The position numbers were made by a program, and so were the translations under genes. From Desmospora activa DSM 45169 (lineage in GTDB: Bacteria; Bacillota; Bacilli; Thermoactinomycetales; DSM-45169): 64,000 bases of DNA. Under the pieces are notes generated by a model. The model did no database searches and was not told the origin of the DNA. It saw nothing but the letters and a program-made list of their open reading frames with translations. The stretch's first letter is position 1. Each line of letters begins with the position of its first letter. Below, piece after piece: positions 33,876 through 41,672 of the stretch. Location of the stretch: NCBI RefSeq assembly GCF_003046315.1, contig NZ_PZZP01000001.1, positions 310,001 through 374,000 on the forward strand, read 5' to 3'.

Positions 33876-34898
33876 ATGCCAGGGTTGTTTGATTCCTTTA
33901 CCTTTAAAGGACTTACCGTAAAGAATCGGATTATGATGTCTCCCATGTGCCAGTATAGCGTGGAGGCCAGGGATGGGCGACCGGAGGATTGGCACTATGT
34001 CCATTATGTTTCCCGGGCTGTCGGTGGGGCAGGGTTGATTATGATAGAGATGACCGATGTTCATCCCGATGGCCGGATCTCCGACCGGGACTTGGGGATA
34101 TGGTCCGACGATCATATTCCCGCTTTCCGTCGCGTGATTGAAGCATGCAAAGAATACGGGACCAAGGTAGGCATCCAGATCGCCCACGCGGGTCGAAAGG
34201 CGGAATCGGAAAGCCTCAATCCCTCCGCCCCTTCGGCGATCCCATTTAGTGAGAAGTTTCGCGTTCCCCATGAAATGAGTCAGGACGAAGTGGAAGCGAT
34301 GGTGGAACGATTTGCCCAGGGAGCGGAAAGAGCTGTCCAGGCGGGTGCGGACACAATCGAAATCCACGGAGCGCACGGTTATTTGATCCATCAGTTTATC
34401 TCTCGGATTTCCAATAAACGGACGGATAAATATGGGGAAGCCAATCAATTCGCTTCCGAGGTGATTCAGGCGATCCGGAAACGGATTCCCGAGGAGATGC
34501 CGCTGTTGATGCGTTTGTCCGCCGTGGAGTATGCGGAAGGAGGGTACGATCTGGAAGAGACGATCGAACGGGTCCGATTGTTTCGGGAGTTGGGAGTGGA
34601 CGCCTTCGACCTCAGCTCCGGAGGTGAAGCGCCTGGCGGCCCTGGGCCGATTCGCACCTCCTTGCCGGGTTACCAGGTTCCGTTTGCCGAAGCGGTCCGG
34701 CAGGCTGTTAACGTGCCGGTGATCGCCGTGGGCAATCTGGATGATCCCAAGGTGGCCGAGATGGTATTGCAAAATGAACAGGCGGATATGGTGGCCATCG
34801 GCAGAGGCATGCTGCGAAATCCTTACTGGGCCAATGAAGCTGCTATCGAGTTGGGTCACGACCCGGTGCTCCCCCGACAATACGAACGAGCTTTTTGA
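33876..34898 (+). CDS. namA: NADPH dehydrogenase NamA (YqjM-type old yellow enzyme)
   Basis: 340 residues. ATG 33876 follows AGGAG at 9-10 bases. It carries the OYE fold with YqjM-class features: MSPMCQYSV (flavin-tuning Cys), AHAGRKAES, the substrate-anchoring IEIHGAHGYLIHQFISRISN, and C-terminal VAIGRGMLRNPYW. It reduces alpha,beta-unsaturated aldehydes, ketones and nitro compounds with NADPH and FMN, as part of electrophile detoxification. A P450 relic follows directly. Confidence 0.92.
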   Translation: MPGLFDSFTFKGLTVKNRIMMSPMCQYSVEARDGRPEDWHYVHYVSRAVGGAGLIMIEMTDVHPDGRISDRDLGIWSDDHIPAFRRVIEACKEYGTKVGIQIAHAGRKAESESLNPSAPSAIPFSEKFRVPHEMSQDEVEAMVERFAQGAERAVQAGADTIEIHGAHGYLIHQFISRISNKRTDKYGEANQFASEVIQAIRKRIPEEMPLLMRLSAVEYAEGGYDLEETIERVRLFRELGVDAFDLSSGGEAPGGPGPIRTSLPGYQVPFAEAVRQAVNVPVIAVGNLDDPKVAEMVLQNEQADMVAIGRGMLRNPYWANEAAIELGHDPVLPRQYERAF

Positions 34899-34925
34899 TG
34901 TTTTGACTGCAAAAGCCGAGAGTCG

Positions 34926-35077
34926 CGGAGCATTTACGAGCCTTCGGCGAATATACGGCGCAGCTAGTGGCCGACAAACGTCGACATCCTGCCGATGATT
35001 TAATCAGCCAGTTGATTGCCATCGAAGAAGAGGGGGATCGGCTTAGCGAAGCAGCTAAGGGATCTCATTTGATATGA
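34926..35077 (+). pseudogene. Internal relic of a third cytochrome P450
   Basis: About 49 codons read EHLRAFGEYTAQLVADKRR then HPADDLISQLIAIEEEGDRL before a stop (TGA, 35075-35077). This is the G-H helix region of CYP107-type P450s (kR..P.dDl.s.L....e.G.rLs). Both ends are missing. It begins 28 bases after namA, so namA now abuts a deleted P450 gene. Confidence 0.75.
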
Positions 35078-35121
35078 ACAAAAGCCCTCCGACCGTCATT
35101 AAAAGAGTGGAGGGCTTTTGT
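35078..35121 (+). terminator. Terminator after namA/P450 relic
   Basis: Thirteen-base stem ACAAAAGCCCTCC and complement. Confidence 0.85.
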
Positions 35122-35319
35122 GTATGAATAACCATTTCGGAATTGTTATCTTCTCGAAACTGGTGATCTCCACCATTTACCATTATCGATTGTTATTAAT
35201 CGATCGTGCATGAAGACTTTATGTAAAATGAAAAAAAAGTTTGCAAAGGGATGATTTCCTATTTATATTGAGGACTAGGAGTTCGTCGATGGTTACTTAC
35301 CGAAAGGAGAGTGTAACTG

Positions 35320-35679
35320 ATGCGCGAAACCTGTGTTCCGAGTGGTGTGAATCTAAAAGAGACCGGTTTTGGATATACGTTGTCCCTAGTAGGCGGTAAA
35401 TATAAAATGATCATTCTGTATTGGCTGTCTGAAAATAAGGTGATGCGATTTAATGAACTACAGCGAAGCATCGGTACCATTTCATTTAAGACGCTAAGCA
35501 TGATGTTAAAAGAGCTGGAGGCAGATGGCCTGATCATACGTAAGGAATTTCCCCAAATACCTCCAAAAGTTGAATATTCATTATCGGATCGGGGACGTTC
35601 TCTTATTCCACTGTTAAATATGATGTGCGAGTGGGGAGAGAAAAACCGTTTGCCAGTTTTGGAAGCTGAACAGCGGTAG
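35320..35679 (+). CDS. HxlR family transcriptional regulator
   Basis: 119 residues. It begins with the HxlR pattern: a Cys near the N-terminus, LVGGKYKMIILYWL, FNELQRSIGTISFKTLSMML (recognition helix) and a wing ending VEYSLSDRGRSL. AAAGGAGAG precedes ATG 35320. It is convergent with a flavodoxin-like quinone reductase gene, a frequent HxlR target, whose upstream region has candidate sites. Confidence 0.88.
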   Translation: MRETCVPSGVNLKETGFGYTLSLVGGKYKMIILYWLSENKVMRFNELQRSIGTISFKTLSMMLKELEADGLIIRKEFPQIPPKVEYSLSDRGRSLIPLLNMMCEWGEKNRLPVLEAEQR

Positions 35680-35706
35680 GCTTCGTTAGTTATTTTGTTT
35701 CAATCA

Positions 35707-35742
35707 AAAGGAGTATTCCCCTATTCAAGGGATACTCCTTTT
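35707..35742. terminator. Bidirectional terminator
   Basis: AAAAGGAGTAT and CCC arms pair with their complements (one bulge), followed by Ts; shared by hxlR-like and quinone reductase genes. Confidence 0.8.
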
Positions 35743-35765
35743 TTGTGGCTTTAATAAGCTACTAA

Positions 35766-36326
35766 TCACAGGTTGTCAATAAAATTTAAATACTCCTGAG
35801 CGCTTTTTTCCAATTCGCTTGTACCCAACTCATTTTCTTCCTCTTCGCTTCCACCTGGTGCACTTTCTTTGCCATAATTTGCAAAGAACGAACGATAATC
35901 TGCATTGCAATACAGGAATGTCGTTTCAAACGGAACTAATATTTGCTCAAGTGTATACCGATATCTTCCGTTTTCGCTATAGTCCTCTTTTTTGATTCCT
36001 GCAGATACCCCTAAAGCAACTTTACGATCCTTTAATTTATCCCCGCCATTGGAACCATAAGCCCATCCATAAGTGAAAACATCGTCCAACCATTTTTTAA
36101 GGAGAGGCGGACCATGAAACCAATAGATCGGAAACTGTAAAACAAGATTACCATGCGATTCAATCAATTTTTGTTCTTTCTCCACGTCTATATTTTCATC
36201 AGGGTAAACCTTATATAATTCGTGAACAGTGTACTTTTCCGGATATTTTTTGAGCTCTTCTACCCATCGCTTATTGATGACGGATGTTTCCATGTTAGGG
36301 TGAGTTACGATAACAAGAGTTTTCAA
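35766..36326 (-). CDS. NAD(P)H quinone oxidoreductase, flavodoxin-like fold
   Basis: 186 residues. TTG 36326 is chosen: AAGGAGG lies 8 bases upstream and the protein then starts MKTLVIVTHPN, the usual beginning of this family. The QFPIYWFHGPPLLKKWLDDVF segment (flavin and dimer region) and the GWAYGSNG loop are diagnostic of KefF/YrkL/MdaB-like enzymes. Two-electron reduction of quinones protects against redox cycling. Regulated, probably, by the neighbouring HxlR protein. Confidence 0.88.
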   Translation of the reverse strand: MKTLVIVTHPNMETSVINKRWVEELKKYPEKYTVHELYKVYPDENIDVEKEQKLIESHGNLVLQFPIYWFHGPPLLKKWLDDVFTYGWAYGSNGGDKLKDRKVALGVSAGIKKEDYSENGRYRYTLEQILVPFETTFLYCNADYRSFFANYGKESAPGGSEEEENELGTSELEKSAQEYLNFIDNL

Positions 36327-36362
36327 AGACTTATCCTCCTTAAGAATTGATGGTTTAAGTAT

Positions 36363-36411
36363 AAAGTGCACACTGCAAATTTATAAGTATGCACTTTTAG
36401 TACAGGTACTT
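36363..36411 (-). promoter_or_regulatory. Putative HxlR operator region
   Basis: AAAGTGCA (36363-36370) and TGCACTTT (36390-36397) are perfect inverted arms 19 bases apart. They are followed by GTAC-containing repeats (AGTACAGGTACTTAC). They lie 37-85 bases upstream of the quinone reductase start. Confidence 0.5.
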
Positions 36412-36504
36412 ACATAAAGGTGAGTGTCAAAGCAGTTTTCAAATATTTTTTCTATCCGTTTATCTCTTAATCGGTTTTTTTATGTGTAATGTTGAACAGA
36501 AAAA

Positions 36505-36525
36505 AACCGCGCTAGTTGCGCGGTT
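36505..36525. terminator. G+C-rich hairpin
   Basis: AACCGCGC/GCGCGGTT around a 5-base loop; terminator-like. The stretch 36526-36712 shows nothing else. Confidence 0.5.
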
Positions 36526-36712
36526 ATATTCGGTAAGATCAATCCGATCACAGAGTAGAGATCAAGAAGGATATTATAGCAATTTCTGTTCTGGTTCAAA
36601 GCGACGATTCTATGGTTGATACTTGTAGTTGTCGCACATCAATTGGCCACCTCAGAATCTAGCGACAGGTATGTCAAATTCCTGAATGTATGCTTAGCTT
36701 ATGCAACTACTG

Positions 36713-37528
36713 CTAACGGGCAATCTCCTGTTGCACCTCTTCCGGTTTTTCCTGTGCTTCTTCCGTCTCCTTCGTTTCCTTCGATAGAAACCATCCGCCG
36801 AGCGCAATCAACACGAGAACAATGTAAAAAGTTCCTTTCCAGACTGGATCCTTTGCAAAGCCTTCCGGCAAAACGGAAAGCGCAGGGTGCGAAAGAGTAT
36901 AAATGCACAATTTGACGCCTACCCATCCAACGATGAGAAAGGCCGCAACTTCTAAACCCGGTCGCTGCTGCAACAGCTTGACGAAAAAGGTAGCGGCAAA
37001 CCGCATGATGATTAAGCCGATGAATCCCCCTGCAAAAATAACGAGAAACTGGCCTCCATCCATTCCGCCAATTTGCGGCAAGGAGGTTTGAGGCAAAGCC
37101 ATCGCTAAGGCAACAGCTGCCAGAATTGAATCGACGGCAAAGGCAATATCGGCCAATTCTACCTTTAGGACGGTCGTCCAAAAGCCTGCACCTTTCTTCT
37201 GCGGCTGGGTACTGGTCTTGGCGTTGTTCTCCGATTTTTTGACGACAAGTTTCCGATATAGATGATTAAGAGCAATAAATATCAAATATATAGCGCCGAT
37301 TGCTTGAACTTGCCAAACATCCACTAAGAAGGAGATGGCGAAAAGTGAAGCGAACCGGAAGACAAAAGCGCCGGCTAGTCCGTAAAACAAGGCCCTCTTT
37401 CGCTCCTGATCCGGCAGATGCTTGACCATAATGGCCAACACCAATGCGTTGTCTGCGGCCAATAACCCCTCCAGGGCGATGAGTACAAGCAACACCCAGC
37501 CATACTCGATAAGAAGAGATAAGTCCAT
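36713..37528 (-). CDS. TerC family membrane protein (YkoY-like, Mn2+ export)
   Basis: 271 residues, seven to eight transmembrane segments. TerC signatures: ALEGLLAADNALVLAIMVK with the buried Asp/Asn, and VELADIAFAVDSILAAVA. The third of three adjacent ATGs (37528) gives the best spacing from AAAGGAG. The C-terminus is a charged tail (KETKETEEAQEKPEEVQ). TerC/YkoY proteins are linked to manganese efflux and metalation of secreted proteins. A yybP-ykoY riboswitch in the leader supports this directly. Confidence 0.9.
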   Translation of the reverse strand: MDLSLLIEYGWVLLVLIALEGLLAADNALVLAIMVKHLPDQERKRALFYGLAGAFVFRFASLFAISFLVDVWQVQAIGAIYLIFIALNHLYRKLVVKKSENNAKTSTQPQKKGAGFWTTVLKVELADIAFAVDSILAAVALAMALPQTSLPQIGGMDGGQFLVIFAGGFIGLIIMRFAATFFVKLLQQRPGLEVAAFLIVGWVGVKLCIYTLSHPALSVLPEGFAKDPVWKGTFYIVLVLIALGGWFLSKETKETEEAQEKPEEVQQEIAR

Positions 37529-37558
37529 CATCATAGCTCCTTTAATTTTTATTAAAAA

Positions 37559-37584
37559 AACCCTTGCCGCGATTGGCAAGGGTT
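37559..37584 (-). terminator. Riboswitch expression platform (intrinsic terminator)
   Basis: On the minus strand AACCCTTGCC/GGCAAGGGTT with a 6-base loop is followed by seven Ts, between the aptamer and the terC ribosome-binding site. Confidence 0.85.
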
Positions 37585-37599
37585 GGAAATGAATACATA

Positions 37600-37719
37600 T
37601 AAAGACCTTTGCCAAAGTCGGCAAAGGTCTCGCTAACAACATGGTAGTGTTGCAACAAAGCCGGAGGCGTCAGCCACGTGATGACGACTTTGTTGAATAA
37701 GCTACTCCCCTTTGAGAGT
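37600..37719 (-). ncRNA. yybP-ykoY manganese riboswitch
   Basis: Reading the minus strand, the conserved blocks occur in order: AAAGGGGAGTAGC, then GTCGTCA, then GGCTGACGCCTCCGGC, then AGCGAGACCTTTGCC closing the long paired helix. These are the signature loops of the yybP-ykoY class, which binds Mn2+ and turns on transporters of the TerC and YybP types. A terminator follows at 37584-37559, so Mn2+ probably favours antitermination of terC. Confidence 0.88.
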
Positions 37720-37739
37720 ATGAAATTACTATTAATATA

Positions 37740-38054
37740 TCAGGACCCAATACAATCGTCAATAACGATTGATGTTAGGTTTTTGACCATGTGTTAAGCT
37801 CCTTTACTGTGGCCGGGAAAGCCATGTTTCTACTTCCCATATATCGATCGGATGAACAATTCATTGATAAATGCTTGGAACGTCGGTCGTACCGGATAAC
37901 CGATGATTCATCCAGATTCCCATTCTTCTCTGATCACTAGGCGGCAGTCTGAAAATTATGGGAGGATATAAATACCGTGAACACAGTTTTTTTATATCTA
38001 ATTGACCTTATAATAAAAAAGAGCGCGCGAAATGAAATTGGAAGGTGCAAAAAA
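37740..38054. other. Intergenic region upstream of the GNAT relic
   Basis: About 315 bases with the terC promoter side on the left. I see no gene; a short ATCGT/ACGAT hairpin lies near 37756-37770. G+C drops sharply from about 37970 onward where the A+T-rich acetyltransferase relic begins. Confidence 0.4.
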
Positions 38055-38826
38055 ATGATGACAGATCAACAGTTAGTTATAAACAACTTTGAAGAAAAAT
38101 TAAAAGTATTTACTCATGCAGTGGGTGGAGAACTTATAAAGGAAGAAGATTTCGTCATCGCTAATACAGAAATCCCCACTGATACATTCAATGTATTATT
38201 GCCGAAATCTCCAAATATCAAAAATACAGTTAAGTAAGATTAGACATGGAATCGATACTTTTTCTTTTAAAGAATATCCCTATAGTACTTGGATTAATGC
38301 TCAGTATTTAAACGCTGACTGGAAAAAACTCATGCAAGAATATGACCGAAAAGAAGTAGAGCGTAATGTAATGATGAAACTTGAAAATACGCTTCATGTT
38401 GGTCAAAGAATTTCCCATCATCTCTTGATTAATCAAGTCAGAAATAAGGAAGAACTCATGGGATATAAAGAGGTTTTTATGAGTCTATTTGAAGGTGCGC
38501 CAGAAAAAGATGCGTTAGAACGTTATTTTAATAAGTTTTCACAAGTAAAATTAGGTTCAGAAGTTCAAATGTTTATTGGGTGCATAGGTAAAATGACTGT
38601 AACTACTGGTTTATTAATAGAAAGCAAAGATAGTTATGGTATTTATGATGTGATGACAAAAGAAACATTTAGAGGTAAAGGATACGGCAGTGAAATGTTT
38701 CAATTCCTTTTAAATCAAACAAAGAATAAACAAAAACCAGTTGTTTTACAGGCTTCAGAGGATGGGGAAAATATCTATAAACGCTTTGGATTTATAGATG
38801 TCGGAGAACTGATTGTATTTGAATAA
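38055..38826 (+). pseudogene. GNAT acetyltransferase, single frameshift
   Basis: ATG 38055 (GAAGGTG upstream) opens a frame of 60 codons (NNFEEKLKVFTHAVGGELIKE ... NVLLPKSPNIKNTVK) that stops at 38237. The next frame carries on from about 38228 with KIRHGIDTFSFKEYPYSTWI through the acetyl-CoA motif FRGKGYGSEMFQFLL to NIYKRFGFIDVGELIVF. Together they make one normal GNAT protein of about 255 residues interrupted by one indel near 38215-38235. Codons are far more A+T-rich than the surroundings, indicating recent acquisition. Confidence 0.78.
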
Positions 38827-38894
38827 GGCGTTTTCTTATTAAGCTAAGGGTGCGATTGTGCAGTAATACTTAGATTTAACCGTCTTAAAATTAA

Positions 38895-38984
38895 GACGTG
38901 GTTTACGGCGAGGATTCTGGATACAAGGTCATCTCTGTAGCAAATAAACCATCCCTGGAAGCAATCCAATCTTTCCAGATATAA
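38895..38984 (+). pseudogene. Relic of a small-protein paralogue (see 46943-47131)
   Basis: VVYGEDSGYKVISVANKPSL then EAIQ before a stop at 38982-38984. It matches the C-terminal half of the small protein at 46943-47131 (IYGQDSGFKVVSVANKPSQ, then EAIR). The N-terminal half is lost and the end runs into the aminoglycoside nucleotidyltransferase relic. Confidence 0.7.
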
Positions 38985-39220
38985 GCATGAGTCTGTCTTT
39001 TAGTTTTTTTCGATTTAATTCAGACAAACTATGATTCATGGCCACTAGAACATCTACATCAGAAGATGGGGAGAAGCTTCGGATTATCCTAAAGTTTATG
39101 CGTAAGCCGTCATTTACTGCAGAACCAAATATCCCCCGACTATCGAACTTCCAAGCAACTCCTCTACAATTTTTGATGCTTGAATAGCTTCCTTCGGTAT
39201 TTTTACGTTATTCACTTGCT
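38976..39220 (-). pseudogene. Relic of an aminoglycoside nucleotidyltransferase (ANT(9)/AadA-like)
   Basis: On the minus strand: NVKIPKEAIQASKIVEELLG then GSSIVGGY; a one-base shift; then FGSAVNDGLRI, a short unmatched stretch, and SDVDVLVAMNHSLSELNRKK then LKDRLM. The GSA...SDVDVLV pattern is the nucleotidyltransferase active site (two metal-binding Asp) of streptomycin/spectinomycin adenylyltransferases. The C-terminal two-thirds are missing, so no resistance is expected from this copy. Confidence 0.72.
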
Positions 39221-39226
39221 CATCAA

Positions 39227-40123
39227 CTACAAACTCCTCTCATCAAAAGTCGATTTATTCCCGACCCAAGACTTGGTCAACTCGAAAAACTTCTTGGCAG
39301 CAGGCGATAGCCGACCAAATGCCGGGGCTGCGATCCCGATTGTGCGGTAGACCTCTTCACAGATCCTCGTCGTTTTGACCTTATCCATGTGTTTCGGTAA
39401 TGTCAATTCAGGCATGATGCTTATTCCGATTCTTGATTTGACCATCGCTATAATCGAATGGACATCTTTGATTACAAAACGGACATCCGGATCCAGATCT
39501 TGCGCTTGGAACATTCTCCGCACATGCTCATCACACCCTTTTTTCGGCATGATAAAAGGATATGCAGCAACTTGCTCGATCGAGGGCTCACGTTCCTGGC
39601 TGAGGGGGTGATCCCATGGAATCAGCAGAGATAAATGATCATCTTTAAGCGGATGGAAATCGACATTCATCCGCTCCATTTCAAGGATAAAGCCTAAATC
39701 GAGCCTTCCCTCCAGAAGCCATTGGATGATCGCTTGATAATCACCTTCGATCAGTTCTACTTTAATGTCAGGGAACTGATGTTGAAATTGTCCAAGGATA
39801 TCTGGCATCCAGTTGATCATCACGCTTTCGAATGTACCCACTCGGACTTTGCCTTTCTGCAACCCCATGATGCTTTCTGCGTCCTGCTTCATTAGCTCCG
39901 TATGCCGCAGTATGTTCCGCATATGCGCCAGCATCTTTTCTCCGTTTGTTGTAATGACGGCACCGGAACGGTTACGGATGATCAATTGAAATCCCAGAGC
40001 GGATTCCAAGCTGGATATGGCATGGCTTACTGCGGACTGCGTCATGCCTAATTCTTCCCCTGCCTTTGTGAAGCTTTTCGTTTCAACTATTTTTACAAAA
40101 ATCTCCATTTGAATCATCGTCAT
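39227..40123 (-). CDS. LysR family transcriptional regulator
   Basis: 298 residues. ATG 40123 has AGGTGG about 12 bases upstream; ATG 40117 and a longer frame to 40171 are alternatives. HTH: SFTKAGEELGMTQSAVSHAI, then effector domain (GKVRVGTFESV, MVKSRIGISIMP). It is divergent from the RarD-like transporter gene across 121 bases, so the transporter is the likely target. Confidence 0.88.
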   Translation of the reverse strand: MTMIQMEIFVKIVETKSFTKAGEELGMTQSAVSHAISSLESALGFQLIIRNRSGAVITTNGEKMLAHMRNILRHTELMKQDAESIMGLQKGKVRVGTFESVMINWMPDILGQFQHQFPDIKVELIEGDYQAIIQWLLEGRLDLGFILEMERMNVDFHPLKDDHLSLLIPWDHPLSQEREPSIEQVAAYPFIMPKKGCDEHVRRMFQAQDLDPDVRFVIKDVHSIIAMVKSRIGISIMPELTLPKHMDKVKTTRICEEVYRTIGIAAPAFGRLSPAAKKFFELTKSWVGNKSTFDERSL

Positions 40124-40244
40124 AAGGATTGTTGTCCACCTGCCTTCATTAATTTCACTCATGTTAACCATTATAAAGATTCATTGTACTAATGCGAAGA
40201 GATGACGTATGTTATTGATAAACAATTATTGGGAGGTACATTGT

Positions 40245-41171
40245 ATGTTGAATAGACTGTCTGATTCTGTTGTTGGAATGATTTACACTCTTGCAGCCTT
40301 TGTTGTCTGGGGTGTTTTGCCGATCTACTGGTATTTTCTCAAGGAAATACCTGCCTATGAAATTTTTGCTCACCGGATTCTATGGTCTTTCGTTTTTGCC
40401 GCATTCATCTTGTTGTTGATCGGTGGATGGCCACAAGTGAAAAAAGTGCTTTCCAATCGGGTTCAAGCTTCATGGGTGTTTTTAGCCGCTGTTTTAATTA
40501 GTGTAAACTGGTTCATTTTCATATGGGCGGTCACAACGAATCATGTGATCGGTGCAAGCTTAGGGTATTACATTAATCCTCTAATAAGTATTGCGTTAGG
40601 TGTCATCATTTTCCGGGAAAAATTGAATTACTGGAAGGTCCTTTCTCTGTTGCTTGCTGCCACCGGTGTGTTGATCATGACCATCCAATTCGGTCAAGTC
40701 CCCTGGGTTGCGCTGATCATTGCACTGACATTTGCCTTGTATGGGGCGGTGAAAAAAGTCGTCAAGGTCGAACCACTTGTTTCTGTGACCTTGGAAACGC
40801 TGTTCATTCTACCACTTGTCCTAACCTATCTTCTTTTCCTCCAGGTAAAAGGAACCGCGTCTCTCGGTCATGTGTCCATTCTTGAAACGATTTTCTTACT
40901 TGGTGCCGGCGCTGTCACTGCGCTCCCGCTTTTATGGTTCTCAAAAGGGGCACAAAAGGTCCCCTTATCGACGATCGGCTTCCTTCAATACATCAACCCG
41001 ACCCTTCAGCTGCTCGTTGGAATCTATTTTTTCCGTGAAACATTCACGAATACACATTTTATCAGCTTTGGATTCATATGGGTCGCGCTCGCACTCTTCT
41101 CCTTGTCACAAATAAATTTCAAGCGGTATTTACAAGTAGGAGTTCCGGTAAAGGACAAGTGCACTGAGTAA
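40245..41171 (+). CDS. rarD: RarD-type EamA transporter
   Basis: 308 residues and ten transmembrane segments (two EamA repeats). It begins with the RarD pattern YTLAAFVVWGVLPIYWYFLK and EIFAHRILWSF, and includes NWFIFIWAVTTNHVIGASLGYYINPL. ATG 40245 follows GGGAGG. RarD proteins are putative drug/metabolite exporters whose substrates are mostly unknown (chloramphenicol sensitivity in Pseudomonas gave the name). Confidence 0.9.
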   Translation: MLNRLSDSVVGMIYTLAAFVVWGVLPIYWYFLKEIPAYEIFAHRILWSFVFAAFILLLIGGWPQVKKVLSNRVQASWVFLAAVLISVNWFIFIWAVTTNHVIGASLGYYINPLISIALGVIIFREKLNYWKVLSLLLAATGVLIMTIQFGQVPWVALIIALTFALYGAVKKVVKVEPLVSVTLETLFILPLVLTYLLFLQVKGTASLGHVSILETIFLLGAGAVTALPLLWFSKGAQKVPLSTIGFLQYINPTLQLLVGIYFFRETFTNTHFISFGFIWVALALFSLSQINFKRYLQVGVPVKDKCTE

Positions 41172-41672
41172 AGGAGTGGTCAGTTTCAGTCTGACTTAAT
41201 CGATGTGCAAAGCAAAGTAGAATAAGGGGAGTTATGTCCGGAAAGAGAGGGGAAGTCGGCTCATGACAGTCGGGTTTTTAGACATAACGGTGGGACAAAG
41301 TAGGGAGTCAAGATGAGACATAATTATGAGAGTGGTTGTTGTCTGTTTTGTGAGATTGTACCTAAACGAGACAACAACCCCCTTGTTTTGTCGGGGATAT
41401 GAGTGTCTTGTTTACGCAAATAGGGTTGGTTCTTTCTCTTTTACTCGCGCCGAACACGATCGTATGTTCCTTTTTATTTTATGTGATGTCTACGGATGAA
41501 ACAACACCTGACCAAAAGGAAACACCCCACCGTTGGTGATGGGGTGTGCAAGAGGTATGAGCGGCTTAGTGAGGCGAGTTACAGTGCGTATCATGAATTG
41601 CTGGGCATCGCAACTCATTTGCATGATCGGCACGACCTCCAAGAACGCGTGTGGGACGAAGCGTCGACAACG
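41172..41672. other. Intergenic region with two hairpins
   Basis: 501 bases without a credible gene. GGTTGTTGTCT (41334-41344) and its complement (41369-41379) form a long hairpin; ACACCCCA (41522-41529) pairs with TGGGGTGT (41540-41547). Short frames across 41496-41680 have no ribosome-binding site or family match. G+C rises abruptly at about 41670 with the epoxide hydrolase gene. Confidence 0.45.

Noticed and set aside
33704-33892. Small frame upstream of namA
   Set aside because: It overlaps the namA promoter and operator, has odd Cys/Arg-rich composition and runs into namA out of frame.
33840-34880. Long minus-strand frame over namA
   Set aside because: The plus frame carries every old-yellow-enzyme motif; the antisense frame has no family features.
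37756-37770. Small ATCGT/ACGAT dyad upstream of the riboswitch
   Set aside because: Five-base arms only; expected by chance in intergenic DNA.
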